A stretch of DNA of 64,000 nucleotides from Candidatus Panguiarchaeum symbiosum. Its GTDB lineage: Archaea > Asgardarchaeota > Njordarchaeia > Njordarchaeales > Panguiarchaeaceae. Positions 49,732 through 60,170 of this stretch are shown piece after piece (the first letter of the stretch is position 1; every line of letters begins with the position of its first letter). A model generated the notes under the pieces. It ran no database searches. It was not told where the DNA came from and saw only the letters and a program-made list of their open reading frames with translations. The translations under genes and the position numbers were made by a program. The stretch covers positions 1-64,000 of the forward strand of contig JANJXX010000002.1 of assembly GCA_024720975.1 (NCBI GenBank), read 5' to 3'.

Positions 49732-50121
49732 TTTATCTCCCATGAAGGCCAACCTAAAGTAGGTTCTAAACATGCCTAAAAGAAATCTTAGCTGGCTTTG
49801 TTTGTCGAGCTCAGCAAAGAAATCAATATAGCAAAGTTTGCTTTGAGGTTCTAAGTGCGCATAGAAAACATACACTTTACCCTGTTGAAGTTTCACCTCA
49901 AAATTTGCGCCACCGAAAGCAAGTCTAGGTAGAAATACTGCTTGGATCTTGTTTTTGTCATCACTGATCGTTAAAATTATCTTCGATCTTTCCTCTCTCA
50001 TATCCTCAAGCTTGCCTATGAATCTAACGGCGTATATATTCCTTCCCAGTTCTGATAAAATTTCCGTACCCACAAGCTTCATTGTTAAAATCTCGCGGAT
50101 ATTTGAGAATGTAAAAACCAT
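49717..50121 (-). CDS. Hypothetical protein
   Basis: 134 aa; abuts ribK start. Confidence 0.7.
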   Translation of the reverse strand: MVFTFSNIREILTMKLVGTEILSELGRNIYAVRFIGKLEDMREERSKIILTISDDKNKIQAVFLPRLAFGGANFEVKLQQGKVYVFYAHLEPQSKLCYIDFFAELDKQSQLRFLLGMFRTYFRLAFMGDKLAKS

Positions 50122-50579
50122 TATTCAATGACCTCTAATTCTATTTTATCGCCATCTTTCAGACCAAATTTAGATTTCAGATTGCACTTAGCAACAACTT
50201 CAATCACATCATCTCCATGCGTTGTCTTTTCCGGCCGAACTATCAATACGGTTTCTCCACAAAGAGATGCATAAGCATAGTATATAGCACCGTAACCATC
50301 TTGTGGGGCAAATTTCTTGTATATTGGTGATAGATCATACCATCTCATGTTTTTCAGTCTCACATTTAGAGTCCCACTCGCTATCTTCCCTCCTAAAAGT
50401 CTCTCGAAAAATCCAGAGTAGTGCGAAATGGATGTATAGTACGAACCCTTACCTATTCCACTTGTGACTATACCCTCTATTTTTAACCTCCTCATTTGTT
50501 TAACCACAGCTAGAGTACGTCGCCATGATTTACTTGCCCACTGACCAAAGTAAGTCGTTATTCCTTTATTCAAATTCAA
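50121..50579 (-). CDS. ribK: CTP-dependent riboflavin kinase (DUF120)
   Basis: GIVTSGIGKGSYYTSI, GTLNVRL, TTHGDDVIEVVA. Confidence 0.93.
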   Translation of the reverse strand: MNLNKGITTYFGQWASKSWRRTLAVVKQMRRLKIEGIVTSGIGKGSYYTSISHYSGFFERLLGGKIASGTLNVRLKNMRWYDLSPIYKKFAPQDGYGAIYYAYASLCGETVLIVRPEKTTHGDDVIEVVAKCNLKSKFGLKDGDKIELEVIE

Positions 50580-50712
50580 TAGTACTATAAAGTGTCTCTA
50601 AATAATACGATTAATAACAGAATTTGCGTCGCTAAAAAATCTTAATTAATTTAGACCACGATAGTTTATACGTTTATCCATTGTAGTATATCATCACTTG
50701 GTGGGTTAAGGA

Positions 50713-51177
50713 ATGCACACCGATTTAGATTTTAATGAAGAAAAAACCCATGAAAAAAAGACTGAGGTCATACCGTTAACATACCACGACGTAGCAGAAC
50801 TTCTAGAGAAAATGCAGAAAGAGTCCGGATTCAGGCTTGCGGAGCAAAGACGAGTTTACGAGTACGTTCAGAAATTCCTATTCGCTTCGAAGGAGGACAT
50901 TTTAGCCATCATTGAGAGTTTAGAAAAAGAACTGAGAATTCCAAGACAAATAGCGATACAAATGGCGTATGTACTACCTACAACCCATGAGGAATATGAA
51001 CCCTTCTTACTTCAACTAAGGCGCATTGATTATGAGGAACTAAGTAAAAGTGAGTTCATTTCTAGGGCCCAAAAAATAATACTTCCCTTCTGGAAGAAGT
51101 ACCAAAATGTTATAGCAACCCTTAGAAATATAAGTATCTCTGAATTGACAGCAGAAAGAAAGAAGCCTAGTAAATAG
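50713..51177 (+). CDS. rpoF: RNA polymerase subunit RpoF (Rpb4)
   Basis: PLTYHDVAELLEKMQKESGFRLAEQRRVYEYVQKF. Confidence 0.88.
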   Translation: MHTDLDFNEEKTHEKKTEVIPLTYHDVAELLEKMQKESGFRLAEQRRVYEYVQKFLFASKEDILAIIESLEKELRIPRQIAIQMAYVLPTTHEEYEPFLLQLRRIDYEELSKSEFISRAQKIILPFWKKYQNVIATLRNISISELTAERKKPSK

Positions 51178-51195
51178 TTATTTAAGGGATTTCTT

Positions 51196-52548
51196 TTGAG
51201 TGCCATATTTCAAGGACTTCGAAAATTGTTTAGCAAACTACGAGGACGTTACATAGACGAGAAAGAGCTGGATAACATACTCAAGAATCTTCAAAGAACG
51301 TTAATAGAATCAGACGTAAACGTTAACCTCGCAACATCACTAGCAGAACGCATTAGGGAAAAAGTTTTAGAAGCAAAAATACCGACAGGAGTGTCGATCG
51401 ATACTATTGTCATGAGAGTCCTCTACGAGGAGCTTGTGAAATTCTTAGGCGAAAAAAGATACAGCTTAAACATACAGCCCGGTAAGAGGAATGTCATAGT
51501 GCTCATAGGTTTACAGGGAAGTGGGAAAACAACAACTGCTGCCAAGTTAGCCTTTTGGTTAAAGAGAAGAGGATTAAATGTTGGACTGATTTGCGCTGAT
51601 ACATATAGACCTGCAGCATATGACCAATTAAAGCAATTGGCCGAGCAAATTAGCGTCAAATTCTATGGGGACCAAAAAGAAAGAGACCCGATAAAGATCA
51701 TAGAGAAAGGTCTTAAGGAGTTAAGGAACATAGACGTTATAATAGTTGATACTGCCGGGCGCCACAAAGAAGAGAAGGGTCTTATGAAAGAAATGCAAGA
51801 GATCGTGGATAAATTTAAGCCGAATGAAGTTCTACTTGTCATAGATGGTCTAATCGGACAAAGAGCTTATGACCAAGCTAAAGCATTTAAGGAAGCTGTA
51901 GGAGAAATCGGAGGAATTATCGTGACTAAGTTAGATGGAAGCGCGCGCGGCGGAGGAGCTTTGTCAGCAGCAGTTGCTGCGGGAGCTCCGATAAAATTCA
52001 TAGGTACCGGTGAACACATTGAGGAGTTCGAACCCTATGATCCTCCTACGTTTGTATGTAGAATCCTTGGCTTACCAGACAAAACATTCTTAGAAGAGTT
52101 ACTTCAAGCTGTCCCGGAGAAGTTACTAATGAAGACAGCCAAGGATTTAACATTAAAAGACTTGCGAGACTACTATGAAAACATGCTTAAAAAAGAGGGC
52201 GGAGTTTTAGGAAAGCTCAAAGAGATGTTCTCTGGTATCAGCGAAAGGGAAATAAGAAAAAACATTGGGCGGACCCTTGCGTTACTAAAGGCACTAAACG
52301 AGGATGAATTATACAATGTTGAGCTTCTTAAAAATCCTGAGCGAATCGATCGCATTGCTCGTGGTAGTGGTGTTGATCGAACTTATGTTAAAAAATTTAT
52401 AAAACAATTTCACTACCTCAGAAAGCTAGTCAATACAATGATGCGCCAACGTGGATTGCGGAAGGAGGAAGCTTTGAAGCAAATAATGGAACAGGGATTT
52501 GATCCTAGAACCCTTACAAGAATTACTCAGAAGAAAATTGGCGCATAA
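51196..52548 (+). CDS. srp54: Signal recognition particle 54 kDa protein
   Basis: [67 protein letters not shown] domain. Confidence 0.98.
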   Translation: MSAIFQGLRKLFSKLRGRYIDEKELDNILKNLQRTLIESDVNVNLATSLAERIREKVLEAKIPTGVSIDTIVMRVLYEELVKFLGEKRYSLNIQPGKRNVIVLIGLQGSGKTTTAAKLAFWLKRRGLNVGLICADTYRPAAYDQLKQLAEQISVKFYGDQKERDPIKIIEKGLKELRNIDVIIVDTAGRHKEEKGLMKEMQEIVDKFKPNEVLLVIDGLIGQRAYDQAKAFKEAVGEIGGIIVTKLDGSARGGGALSAAVAAGAPIKFIGTGEHIEEFEPYDPPTFVCRILGLPDKTFLEELLQAVPEKLLMKTAKDLTLKDLRDYYENMLKKEGGVLGKLKEMFSGISEREIRKNIGRTLALLKALNEDELYNVELLKNPERIDRIARGSGVDRTYVKKFIKQFHYLRKLVNTMMRQRGLRKEEALKQIMEQGFDPRTLTRITQKKIGA

Positions 52549-53675
52549 TGATGGAAAAAAGAATCAGAGACCGCGTCCTTCTGCTCCTGGCCATAAAACC
52601 ACCTGGCAAAGCCGTTAGTCTCAATCACATCCATGAGAAAGTTAATAGGGATTGCAATGCATCCAGAGAAGAAATTATCCAAGCGATCAATGAGCTCATA
52701 AGAGAAAACCTCGTCCAGCGTAAGGAGGACAATTACGCTGTCACTGAAGAAGGAAGAAAAGCTGCGTGGAATCTTGCATTTGATCCTCAAATGAATCGTA
52801 GCTACAGGCAAATCTATATTGCACGTTGGTACTATGAACATGTTGAGAGCTTAATTCTGCCCTTCCTAATTAAAAGACCAGTTAGCGTCGTTAAGATCTT
52901 TTCAGATGAATCCGATCCTATAAATAAAGTCAAGCCGATTTTCTCTCGATATGCTAAGCAGAAGCCGAAAGAGTACAATTACATAAACTCAAGTGCTGAT
53001 TTATGGAGGTACATAGATGCGCATGCCGTTGATTTCATACCATACGTACACTCAAGAATTGATCAAGAGTACCCGGATTGGTTCATTGTTGACATCGACG
53101 CTGGTGATGCTATAAAGTCCTCTGAAAACGGATTCGAGCTCATAAAAGAGATAACAAAAGAGACCTATCTTACTCTCTACGAGGAATTTGACATCCAAGC
53201 TTATATTAAGTTCTCTGGAGGTCGAGGATTTCAAATTTGGGCGACATTTGATAGACCGCTAGGAAGCTTCGAAACATATAGAGACGCCGTCAAGCTTCTT
53301 CAAAGATTTGTTGAAAAAAGACTTGAGAATAGGTATGAAGAGCTTAGAAGAAAATATGAAAGTATCTTTGATGTGCCAATAACAACAAGTGACGTTGCCC
53401 ATACCGAAAAAAGAGCTCGCAAGATTCTGTTAGATTGGAGTAGTCTGAAGCCTGAGGGGGATATCAGAGCTCCCTGGTCTATGCATTGGAAGACGGGACT
53501 CATAAGTGTGCCGGTTGATTATAAAAGAATCCAAACGTTCAAAGTTGAAGATGCAAACCCTATAAAGGTTGTTCAGAACATCAAGATCCTCGAACGCTTG
53601 TTTGAATTAAAGCCGTCTAACTCCACAACATTAAGGAAAGTACTGCGGCCTTCGCTAGATCTTTTCTTTAATTAG
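52548..53675 (+). CDS. Primase small-subunit-like (AEP superfamily) protein with N-terminal winged helix
   Basis: WFIVDIDAGD, YIKFSGGRGFQIW, RAPWSMHWKTGLISVPVD motifs; N-terminal ~85 aa wHTH-like. Confidence 0.85.
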   Translation: MMEKRIRDRVLLLLAIKPPGKAVSLNHIHEKVNRDCNASREEIIQAINELIRENLVQRKEDNYAVTEEGRKAAWNLAFDPQMNRSYRQIYIARWYYEHVESLILPFLIKRPVSVVKIFSDESDPINKVKPIFSRYAKQKPKEYNYINSSADLWRYIDAHAVDFIPYVHSRIDQEYPDWFIVDIDAGDAIKSSENGFELIKEITKETYLTLYEEFDIQAYIKFSGGRGFQIWATFDRPLGSFETYRDAVKLLQRFVEKRLENRYEELRRKYESIFDVPITTSDVAHTEKRARKILLDWSSLKPEGDIRAPWSMHWKTGLISVPVDYKRIQTFKVEDANPIKVVQNIKILERLFELKPSNSTTLRKVLRPSLDLFFN

Positions 53676-53719
53676 TGGACTAATGTGCAAAAGAAAAATT
53701 AGGGAAAAAGAATTCCTAG

Positions 53720-55108
53720 TTGGTGCAAATCATGGAGATCGGGCATGTATTCAGAGCCTATGATATTAGAGGTATCGCAAATAAGGATCTCACTCCAGAC
53801 TTAATACTTAAAGCTTCTAATATCTTCGCAAACCTAGTATCGGAAAACAATGGAAGATGTGTTGCTATAAGTGGAGATGTGAGAGCTTCTACCATGAGCT
53901 TTATATATGCATCAGTTTCTGGTGTCATCTCAGCAGGCTTGCATACATATCTGACTTACCCATTACCGATACCAACTTTCTGTTTCTTAATTTGGAGGAG
54001 TAAACAAATAGCTGGAGGCGCATATGTAACAGCATCGCATAACCCGCCCGAATACAATGGAATAAGATTTAGAAGAGGCGATGGAACAGGTTTCTCCAGC
54101 GAAAATCTCGAAGTTAAAGAACGCTTCTTTAAGGGAATTGTGAAATATGCGGAGTGGCACAGCATCGGTAGAGTCAGACGCATCCCTAATAAGAGAATCA
54201 TTGAGCAGTACATCGACTTCATAAATTCTAGGATACCTGGTGCTTCTAAGAGTTTAAGTGTAATTATTGATGGGAAAAATGGTGCCGCCAATTTAGTCAT
54301 AACAGAGCTCTTTGCCAAGCTCGGCCATAGGATTCTCGGCATAAACACAAACATAGATGGGAAATTTCCATCAGGAATGCCAGATCCTCTCCACGGCGAC
54401 ACCAGCCATTTAAGTAGCCTGACAGCTCAAACAAAAAAACCTGGAATAGCCTACGATGGAGACGGAGATCGTGCTGCGTTTTTCGATGAGAACGGTAGAT
54501 TAGTACCTTCTGAAATCATCGGATTATTTCTTGCAGAGAATTTGCTGAAAGCTAACGACGTGATTGTCTACAATACGATGTGCAGCTCTATTATCAGAAG
54601 AAAAGCTGAGGAAATGGGATTTAGAACGGTTGAATGCCGAGTTGGCGATGTCTTTATGTCGGAAGCTCTAAAAAAGCACCAAGGAAAGTTAGGTGTTGAA
54701 GAATCCTACCATTTCTTCTTACCAGTCTATGGCTTCTATTATGATGACGCTATAATGGCCTCTACATTAGTGATTAATTTGCTTGCACAGACTGAAAAAA
54801 CATTAGCCAACATATATGACTCTTATGGTCCATTTCACACAATTCGAATGAACATTGGGGTTAGCGAAGACATAAAATTCCTGGCAATCGATAAGTTCAA
54901 GGAATGGGCCCTAAATAATTATAGTGAGGTAAGTGTCGTTGATGGCGTTAAGATCTATCTGGACAATGGCAGTTTCTTAGCCCGTCCCTCTAATACTGAA
55001 CCCCTAATAAGAATTGTGGCTGACGCAGATAACAAAAACTACGCAGAGGAAATCATAACGAAATTTACTAAAAAGCTTGAAGACATTATTGCTAGTTTAA
55101 CTACATAG
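53720..55108 (+). CDS. Phosphomannomutase/phosphoglucomutase
   Basis: FRAYDIRGIANKDLTP, VTASHNPPEYNGIRF, YDGDGDRAAFFDENG, RPSNTEPLIRI. Confidence 0.96.
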   Translation: MVQIMEIGHVFRAYDIRGIANKDLTPDLILKASNIFANLVSENNGRCVAISGDVRASTMSFIYASVSGVISAGLHTYLTYPLPIPTFCFLIWRSKQIAGGAYVTASHNPPEYNGIRFRRGDGTGFSSENLEVKERFFKGIVKYAEWHSIGRVRRIPNKRIIEQYIDFINSRIPGASKSLSVIIDGKNGAANLVITELFAKLGHRILGINTNIDGKFPSGMPDPLHGDTSHLSSLTAQTKKPGIAYDGDGDRAAFFDENGRLVPSEIIGLFLAENLLKANDVIVYNTMCSSIIRRKAEEMGFRTVECRVGDVFMSEALKKHQGKLGVEESYHFFLPVYGFYYDDAIMASTLVINLLAQTEKTLANIYDSYGPFHTIRMNIGVSEDIKFLAIDKFKEWALNNYSEVSVVDGVKIYLDNGSFLARPSNTEPLIRIVADADNKNYAEEIITKFTKKLEDIIASLTT

Positions 55109-56056
55109 TTAGGCCGACGCTGCCGCTGACTTTATCTTAAACTTAAACTCTACCTTTAGCTCATTATTGAATGCTTTCTCCGCACCCTCAAGTATTTTGT
55201 CACGAAGATTTGCTATAATAGCATCCGCATTTTCGATGCTAACTTTACCTTCTTTCAGGTCTTGATATAATTCATGGAGGATTTTCCCAATATATTTAGC
55301 AAAGGGAGTGTTTCCGCGAACTTTGAGCACGGGTTTTATTACAGTTTCAATGAATCTGCGACCACGCTTGATTATTTTAATTCCAAGTTCTATGCTAAGC
55401 TTTTTGAGTATATCTTCATCAAAACCTAATTCCTTAAGTTTTTCTTGCAAGCTAACTACTTGACCATCCTCTATGTATCGAACCCTTTGGAGACCGTTCT
55501 TGAGAACTTGCATGCCAATTTTCTCGACTAACTTAGAGAGGATACGATCGGACATAATCGATTCCGCGCTCATTTCCTTTATGCTTTGACCAGATCTCGA
55601 TACTATTGTCAGGTTAATCTGTCTTGTGTATTCACTGATTATAGCTCCTCTCACAGTTTTTTTACGATAGACCTTTCTATTATCAATTAATTTGTATCCC
55701 CCACCTCGCTTCTCAACCTTGTATCTGTAGAACCTTATCCCTGGAGGTTCCGTCAACGAGACTTTTCTGAGTTCAGTAGAAATTATTGAGGGATTGTGCG
55801 GAAATCCGAATTTATCGGTTGCTCCGCTTATACTAAACGTGTAGCCTGGAAGACCTATTTCCGAGCCATCTAGTAACTGTCCAATGCGTTTACCATACAG
55901 AGCTCTCTTACTCTTCTCATCTTGTAGCATAATTTCAAATGCTAATCCCGTGCCCATGAATGCCTTTCCGTCACTTATAACCAGTATTATTCCCTCGGGC
56001 TTTGGAGCTTTCTCTTTTTTAACAACCTTCTTTTTCCTATGGACCAAATCTTTCAC
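55109..56056 (-). CDS. rps6e: 30S ribosomal protein S6e with a long C-terminal extension
   Basis: FSISGATDKFGFPHNPSII...YRKKTVRGAIISEYTRQINLTIVSRSG is the S6e core; ~150 extra aa. Confidence 0.92.
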   Translation of the reverse strand: MKDLVHRKKKVVKKEKAPKPEGIILVISDGKAFMGTGLAFEIMLQDEKSKRALYGKRIGQLLDGSEIGLPGYTFSISGATDKFGFPHNPSIISTELRKVSLTEPPGIRFYRYKVEKRGGGYKLIDNRKVYRKKTVRGAIISEYTRQINLTIVSRSGQSIKEMSAESIMSDRILSKLVEKIGMQVLKNGLQRVRYIEDGQVVSLQEKLKELGFDEDILKKLSIELGIKIIKRGRRFIETVIKPVLKVRGNTPFAKYIGKILHELYQDLKEGKVSIENADAIIANLRDKILEGAEKAFNNELKVEFKFKIKSAAASA

Positions 56057-56653
56057 CTACAGAAATACCATAAAGTTTTCAACTGGTTCTTCTATTGATT
56101 CATCAGGACCCAAAACTTCCCTTTCCCTTAGATATTGATTTGTCAGTAACCAGTATATGAGAGCCAAAGATTTACGTCCTCTATTATTACATGGTATTAC
56201 TAAATCTACATTGTAGGGCTCATTTGATGTATCGCATAAGGAGATTATAGGAACCCCAATTTTATTGGCTTCTCTTATTACATTAGCTTCCTTAGATGGG
56301 TCCGATATGAAAACTAATTCTGGTTCCTTATACTGCGGCAGGGATGGGTTAGTTAATATGCCCGCGTAGTATTTCCCTATCATTGCTGGAATTCCTGTCC
56401 ACTTAGAGAACATCAACAAAGGTTTCTGAGCGTAAATCCTCATAGCAAATGCGAAAATATGCTCGGGTTCATAGTTTGCCATCATTTTAGCTGCAATTCT
56501 TACTCGTTCATCAGTTTTTCGGATGTCAATGAGATAAACTCCAACTTTCTTCGTGTGAACGTATTGTTGCATAGGATCTGCCAAGCTGTGAGTCCCGATG
56601 TGAACACCGAATTTCATATACGTCTTAGCGGGAACCAGCAATTCATCCGGCAT
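56057..56653 (-). CDS. rps2: 30S ribosomal protein S2 (uS2)
   Basis: KFGVHIGTHSLADPMQQYVHTKKVGVYLIDIRKTDERVRIAAKMM; PCNNRGRKSLALIYWLL. Confidence 0.97.
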   Translation of the reverse strand: MPDELLVPAKTYMKFGVHIGTHSLADPMQQYVHTKKVGVYLIDIRKTDERVRIAAKMMANYEPEHIFAFAMRIYAQKPLLMFSKWTGIPAMIGKYYAGILTNPSLPQYKEPELVFISDPSKEANVIREANKIGVPIISLCDTSNEPYNVDLVIPCNNRGRKSLALIYWLLTNQYLREREVLGPDESIEEPVENFMVFL

Positions 56654-56666
56654 CTAATCACCGCAC

Positions 56667-56903
56667 TTAAGATTTCCTCTCCATATCGCCGTAAGCGCTT
56701 CTAAACCATCTATGTTCGTATAGAATTATAGCATCTATTAACTCTAAATGCGCGAGAAACATTCTTCGACAGCACTCTTTTTTCACACCTAAGCTATCAA
56801 GTACTAGCCCGGGATCTTCTCCTGCCTTTACCCTCGCAGCAAATTTTTCCCAGAGGTGACCGATCATTTCACCACAACTAAAGCACCTTATAGGGATGAT
56901 TAT
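56667..56903 (-). CDS. rpoN: RNA polymerase subunit RpoN (Rpb10), apparent ATA start
   Basis: Extended frame gives (M)IIPIRCFSCGEMIGHLWEKFAARVKAGEDPGLVLDSLGVKKECCRRMFLAHLELIDAII; track ORF starts at the internal ATG (56867) and loses the first zinc-binding Cys pair. Confidence 0.93.
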   Translation of the reverse strand: MIIPIRCFSCGEMIGHLWEKFAARVKAGEDPGLVLDSLGVKKECCRRMFLAHLELIDAIILYEHRWFRSAYGDMERKS

Positions 56904-57170
56904 TTTTGTTCACCTTAGCGCTATTGTAACGACATTTGCTTGTTAACTTACAGTTAGCAAATCCTTATCATATTGGCTTTGATATTATAAAAAGAATGCA
57001 CCTTCTAAACTACTTATTCATTTAAAAGCATTCAATAGGTTTGTTGACAACTGACTGATAGTTATAGTTAATAGTACGTCGAATCATTGACTTTGGTTCG
57101 AATATCGAAATGTTCCCCCTTAAATTTGAATAAGCAATGAGTACACTTTGCATTATATTGGTGTGCCTTC

Positions 57171-57851
57171 ATGAAAATAACAAAGCTTGAAGATCTAAAG
57201 GAGCATCTGGAAGACTCCATAAAGAAAGCTGTTACGCTCGCGCCAAAAAGGAACTTTGAGGAAAGCGTAGAGTGCATTATGGTCATACGCGACGTTGATC
57301 TAAGACATCCTGAGAACAGATTTAGGTTACTCGTAAAACTTCCAAATAAGGTTGCTAAAATCGACAAGATAGGGGTATTCGCAGATGGTCCTCATTTATC
57401 TCAGATACAATCCACAAAAATTGAAGACGCCATTGTTGAGGTTATAGATCGCGCAAAGCTAGAGGTTTTAAGATCAAAATCAAGGGCTACAAGAAAACTA
57501 GCCAGAAAACTTCGAATCTTTATTGCAAGTGCGCCTCTAATGCCAATAATCGGTAAGTATGTTGCAAAATATTTATCACCACTAAACAAAATGCCTATTC
57601 CAATTCCATTGGATCAAAACATTATAGACGCTCTAAACGACGCGAAGCATACGGTAGCTGTCAGACTCTCTACATCGCCGCAAATAGCTACAAGGATAGG
57701 ATACAAATCCATGAAAATTGAGCAATTAACCGAAAATGCCTTTACATTAGTGAGCGCTGTGGTTGGTAAATTACCCAGCGGGCTTAGTAATATAAGTGAC
57801 ATTTACATTAAGACGACCATGGGGCCGCCAGCAAGGATATCATTGGAGTAG
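57171..57851 (+). CDS. rpl1: 50S ribosomal protein L1 (uL1)
   Basis: KNFEESVECIMVIRDVDLRHPENRFRLLVKLPN-type; SGLSNISDIYIKTTMGPPARI. Confidence 0.94.
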   Translation: MKITKLEDLKEHLEDSIKKAVTLAPKRNFEESVECIMVIRDVDLRHPENRFRLLVKLPNKVAKIDKIGVFADGPHLSQIQSTKIEDAIVEVIDRAKLEVLRSKSRATRKLARKLRIFIASAPLMPIIGKYVAKYLSPLNKMPIPIPLDQNIIDALNDAKHTVAVRLSTSPQIATRIGYKSMKIEQLTENAFTLVSAVVGKLPSGLSNISDIYIKTTMGPPARISLE

Positions 57852-57860
57852 GAGATTGCT

Positions 57861-58898
57861 ATGTCATACGCATTAATATATAAGAGGAAAAAGCCCTACC
57901 CTGAAACAAAGATAAGTAAAGTCCAAGAGCTTTCGAAGCTTCTTAAGACTTACCGCAACATTCTACTCATAAGCATCAGGGATGTTAGTGCAAATCAAAT
58001 GAAAGAATTGAGGGCAAAAATATGGGGCAAGGGAGTTTGTAAGGTTGTAAAGAATACTCTAGCAAGAATAGCTATAGACAATGCTTCCAAAGAACGAAAG
58101 GAACTATCGATACTCAGGGACCACCTGACGGATATGCATGCCTTTGTGTTCACTAATCAAGATCCTTTCGAAATAGCGCAGATTGTAGATTCAATTAAGG
58201 AGGCAAGATTATTAAAACCAGGCAAGATTGCACCAATAGACGTTGTGATACAGAAGGGATTTACGGGGTTCAAGCCTGGGCCTGAACTAAGCGAGATTAG
58301 GATGGCAGGAATCCCGGTCAGAATTCTTGATGGTGAGGTTTTCATAACTGAGAACTATACACTAGTTCGAGCAGGGCAGGTCGTATCTCCGTATGCAGCG
58401 CGCGTCATGGCTCTCCTTGACATAAAGCCGCTAAAAATAGGACCTAAAGTTATTCTAGGACTTATCGACAACACAATTGTTCGGGCTGAAATTTTACTTA
58501 GACCACTGGAGGAATACTTCAAAGATATACAAGTAGCTGTTAATGAGGGAAGAACACTAGCGATAGAAGCTAAGATACCGGTTCCCGAAGTTACTGAAGA
58601 CCTCATTAGTGTTGCTACAAAAGAGGCTCTCAATTTGGCTACAGAGATAGCTTTCATCTTACCAGAGACTATACCTGAACTAATAGGACTTGCCTTGATT
58701 GAAATTATTTCTCTACTAAATGTGGTGAAAGACTACCTTCCTGTCATCCCAGAAGAATTAAAGGCGCTTATTCCTACTGCACTAGAATCAAAATCAATGC
58801 CTCCGACTAAAGAAGAAAATATCGGAGAGGAAAAAAAGGAAGAAAAGAAGGAGAAAAAGGAGGAAGAAACTTTAGCCGGATTAAGTTTGCTTTTCTAG
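57861..58898 (+). CDS. rpl10: 50S ribosomal protein L10/P0 (uL10)
   Basis: NTLARIAI, VIQKGFTGFKPGPELSEIRMAGIPVRILDGEVFI; acidic tail EEKKEEKKEKKEEETLAGLSLLF. Confidence 0.96.
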   Translation: MSYALIYKRKKPYPETKISKVQELSKLLKTYRNILLISIRDVSANQMKELRAKIWGKGVCKVVKNTLARIAIDNASKERKELSILRDHLTDMHAFVFTNQDPFEIAQIVDSIKEARLLKPGKIAPIDVVIQKGFTGFKPGPELSEIRMAGIPVRILDGEVFITENYTLVRAGQVVSPYAARVMALLDIKPLKIGPKVILGLIDNTIVRAEILLRPLEEYFKDIQVAVNEGRTLAIEAKIPVPEVTEDLISVATKEALNLATEIAFILPETIPELIGLALIEIISLLNVVKDYLPVIPEELKALIPTALESKSMPPTKEENIGEEKKEEKKEKKEEETLAGLSLLF

Positions 58899-59067
58899 TC
58901 CTGTTGCGCGCATCTATATAACTCCAAACTATTTCTGCTTCTAAGATGCTCTAATATCAAACTCCGGCGTGATCATTCAGACTTACAGCACGTGTATTTT
59001 TACATAAGAACCTAAACTATTCGAATTCGAATTTTAGAAAAATTGTTGAGATTTTATCCACGTTAGC

Positions 59068-59430
59068 CTAATCCCTTGCTCCTTCTAGAAGTTTTTTGAC
59101 TCTTTCCACCATTTGTTTCATTTCATTGAGGTACTGGATTTTGCTAGCTCTTATTGTAACTATGAGGTTGTAGTCTTCATATCTAACAAAAAGTAAAGCT
59201 AAACCAGACTGGAGGTATATTGTCAAGAAGCTTATCTGGTCGTGCGCGGATAATATTCTATTCAAGGCACTTTCGGCGCTCTTGATAACCGAATTCATAA
59301 TTTTTATGATTAAGTTTACACTGTCAGAGTCTATGTTAGCGTTAATTATTTCATCGCCGTTTTTGTATATTATGACCCACTTTACATCACTTATACTTAA
59401 TAGAGCCTTGTAAAACGTATTCAAGTCCAA
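59068..59430 (-). CDS. Roadblock/LC7-like protein
   Basis: 120 aa; alternating alpha/beta pattern typical of roadblock domains. Confidence 0.55.
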   Translation of the reverse strand: MDLNTFYKALLSISDVKWVIIYKNGDEIINANIDSDSVNLIIKIMNSVIKSAESALNRILSAHDQISFLTIYLQSGLALLFVRYEDYNLIVTIRASKIQYLNEMKQMVERVKKLLEGARD

Positions 59431-59440
59431 AGCACTTCCC

Positions 59441-59965
59441 TCATAATAGTCTACGTATTTCTAGAAGCGATTTCAGAATTTCAAGAAGGTCCTTTACACT
59501 AAGTCTATTAATTTCTATTTCCAGTGCATAGCTCATCTGGTAAAGCAATCTCTTTATCATAGACTCTAGTTGTTTGTTCACGTCTTCCCCAGTTTTTTCG
59601 CCGGTTTTCTCAGCCGCCAGTGCACTTACCTCTCTTTCATGTGCTTCCCTGCTTGAAATTCCCTCTGGACTTCTAATAATCGTGGCCTCTTCTAACTTTA
59701 AAACGCCGCCTTCAGCTATTTCACCGATAATTTTCACCTTCGATGAATCCAATTTATTTAATTCCTCCGGTGTAGCTAGATAAACATCGCAATTCGGGCA
59801 ATATCTCAATCCGACGTCTTTTTTCAAAAAGAGAATTGCTGAACACACTGGACAAACTTCATCAAGCATTCTATGCCCTTCCCTTAGCAGTAGAACCATC
59901 TTTTTTACTAATTCATTTCTGAGTTCCGGATTTTTCACCCAGTCTTTTTTTATTTCATCGGACAA
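59441..59965 (-). CDS. Sjogren's syndrome/scleroderma autoantigen 1 (ZNRD2) family zinc-ribbon protein
   Basis: LVKKMVLLLREGHRMLDEVCPVCSAILFLKKDVGLRYCPNCDVYLAT. Confidence 0.82.
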   Translation of the reverse strand: MSDEIKKDWVKNPELRNELVKKMVLLLREGHRMLDEVCPVCSAILFLKKDVGLRYCPNCDVYLATPEELNKLDSSKVKIIGEIAEGGVLKLEEATIIRSPEGISSREAHEREVSALAAEKTGEKTGEDVNKQLESMIKRLLYQMSYALEIEINRLSVKDLLEILKSLLEIRRLL

Positions 59966-60170
59966 AAATTACACCGAGTTCAATCAAGTTTATGATCAAA
60001 CTAGCTTAATGCGTGACTATCTATTTAAAATCCTGTCAACTTTTACTAATAACTGGAACACATGTTCCATCTCTATTTGAGAGCAATATAAAAATGGATT
60101 ACATTAAGCCAGATTATATTTAAAAGCCTTAAAATTAGACTTTGATTTCGTCATTTAGAGGGAAAAGAAA

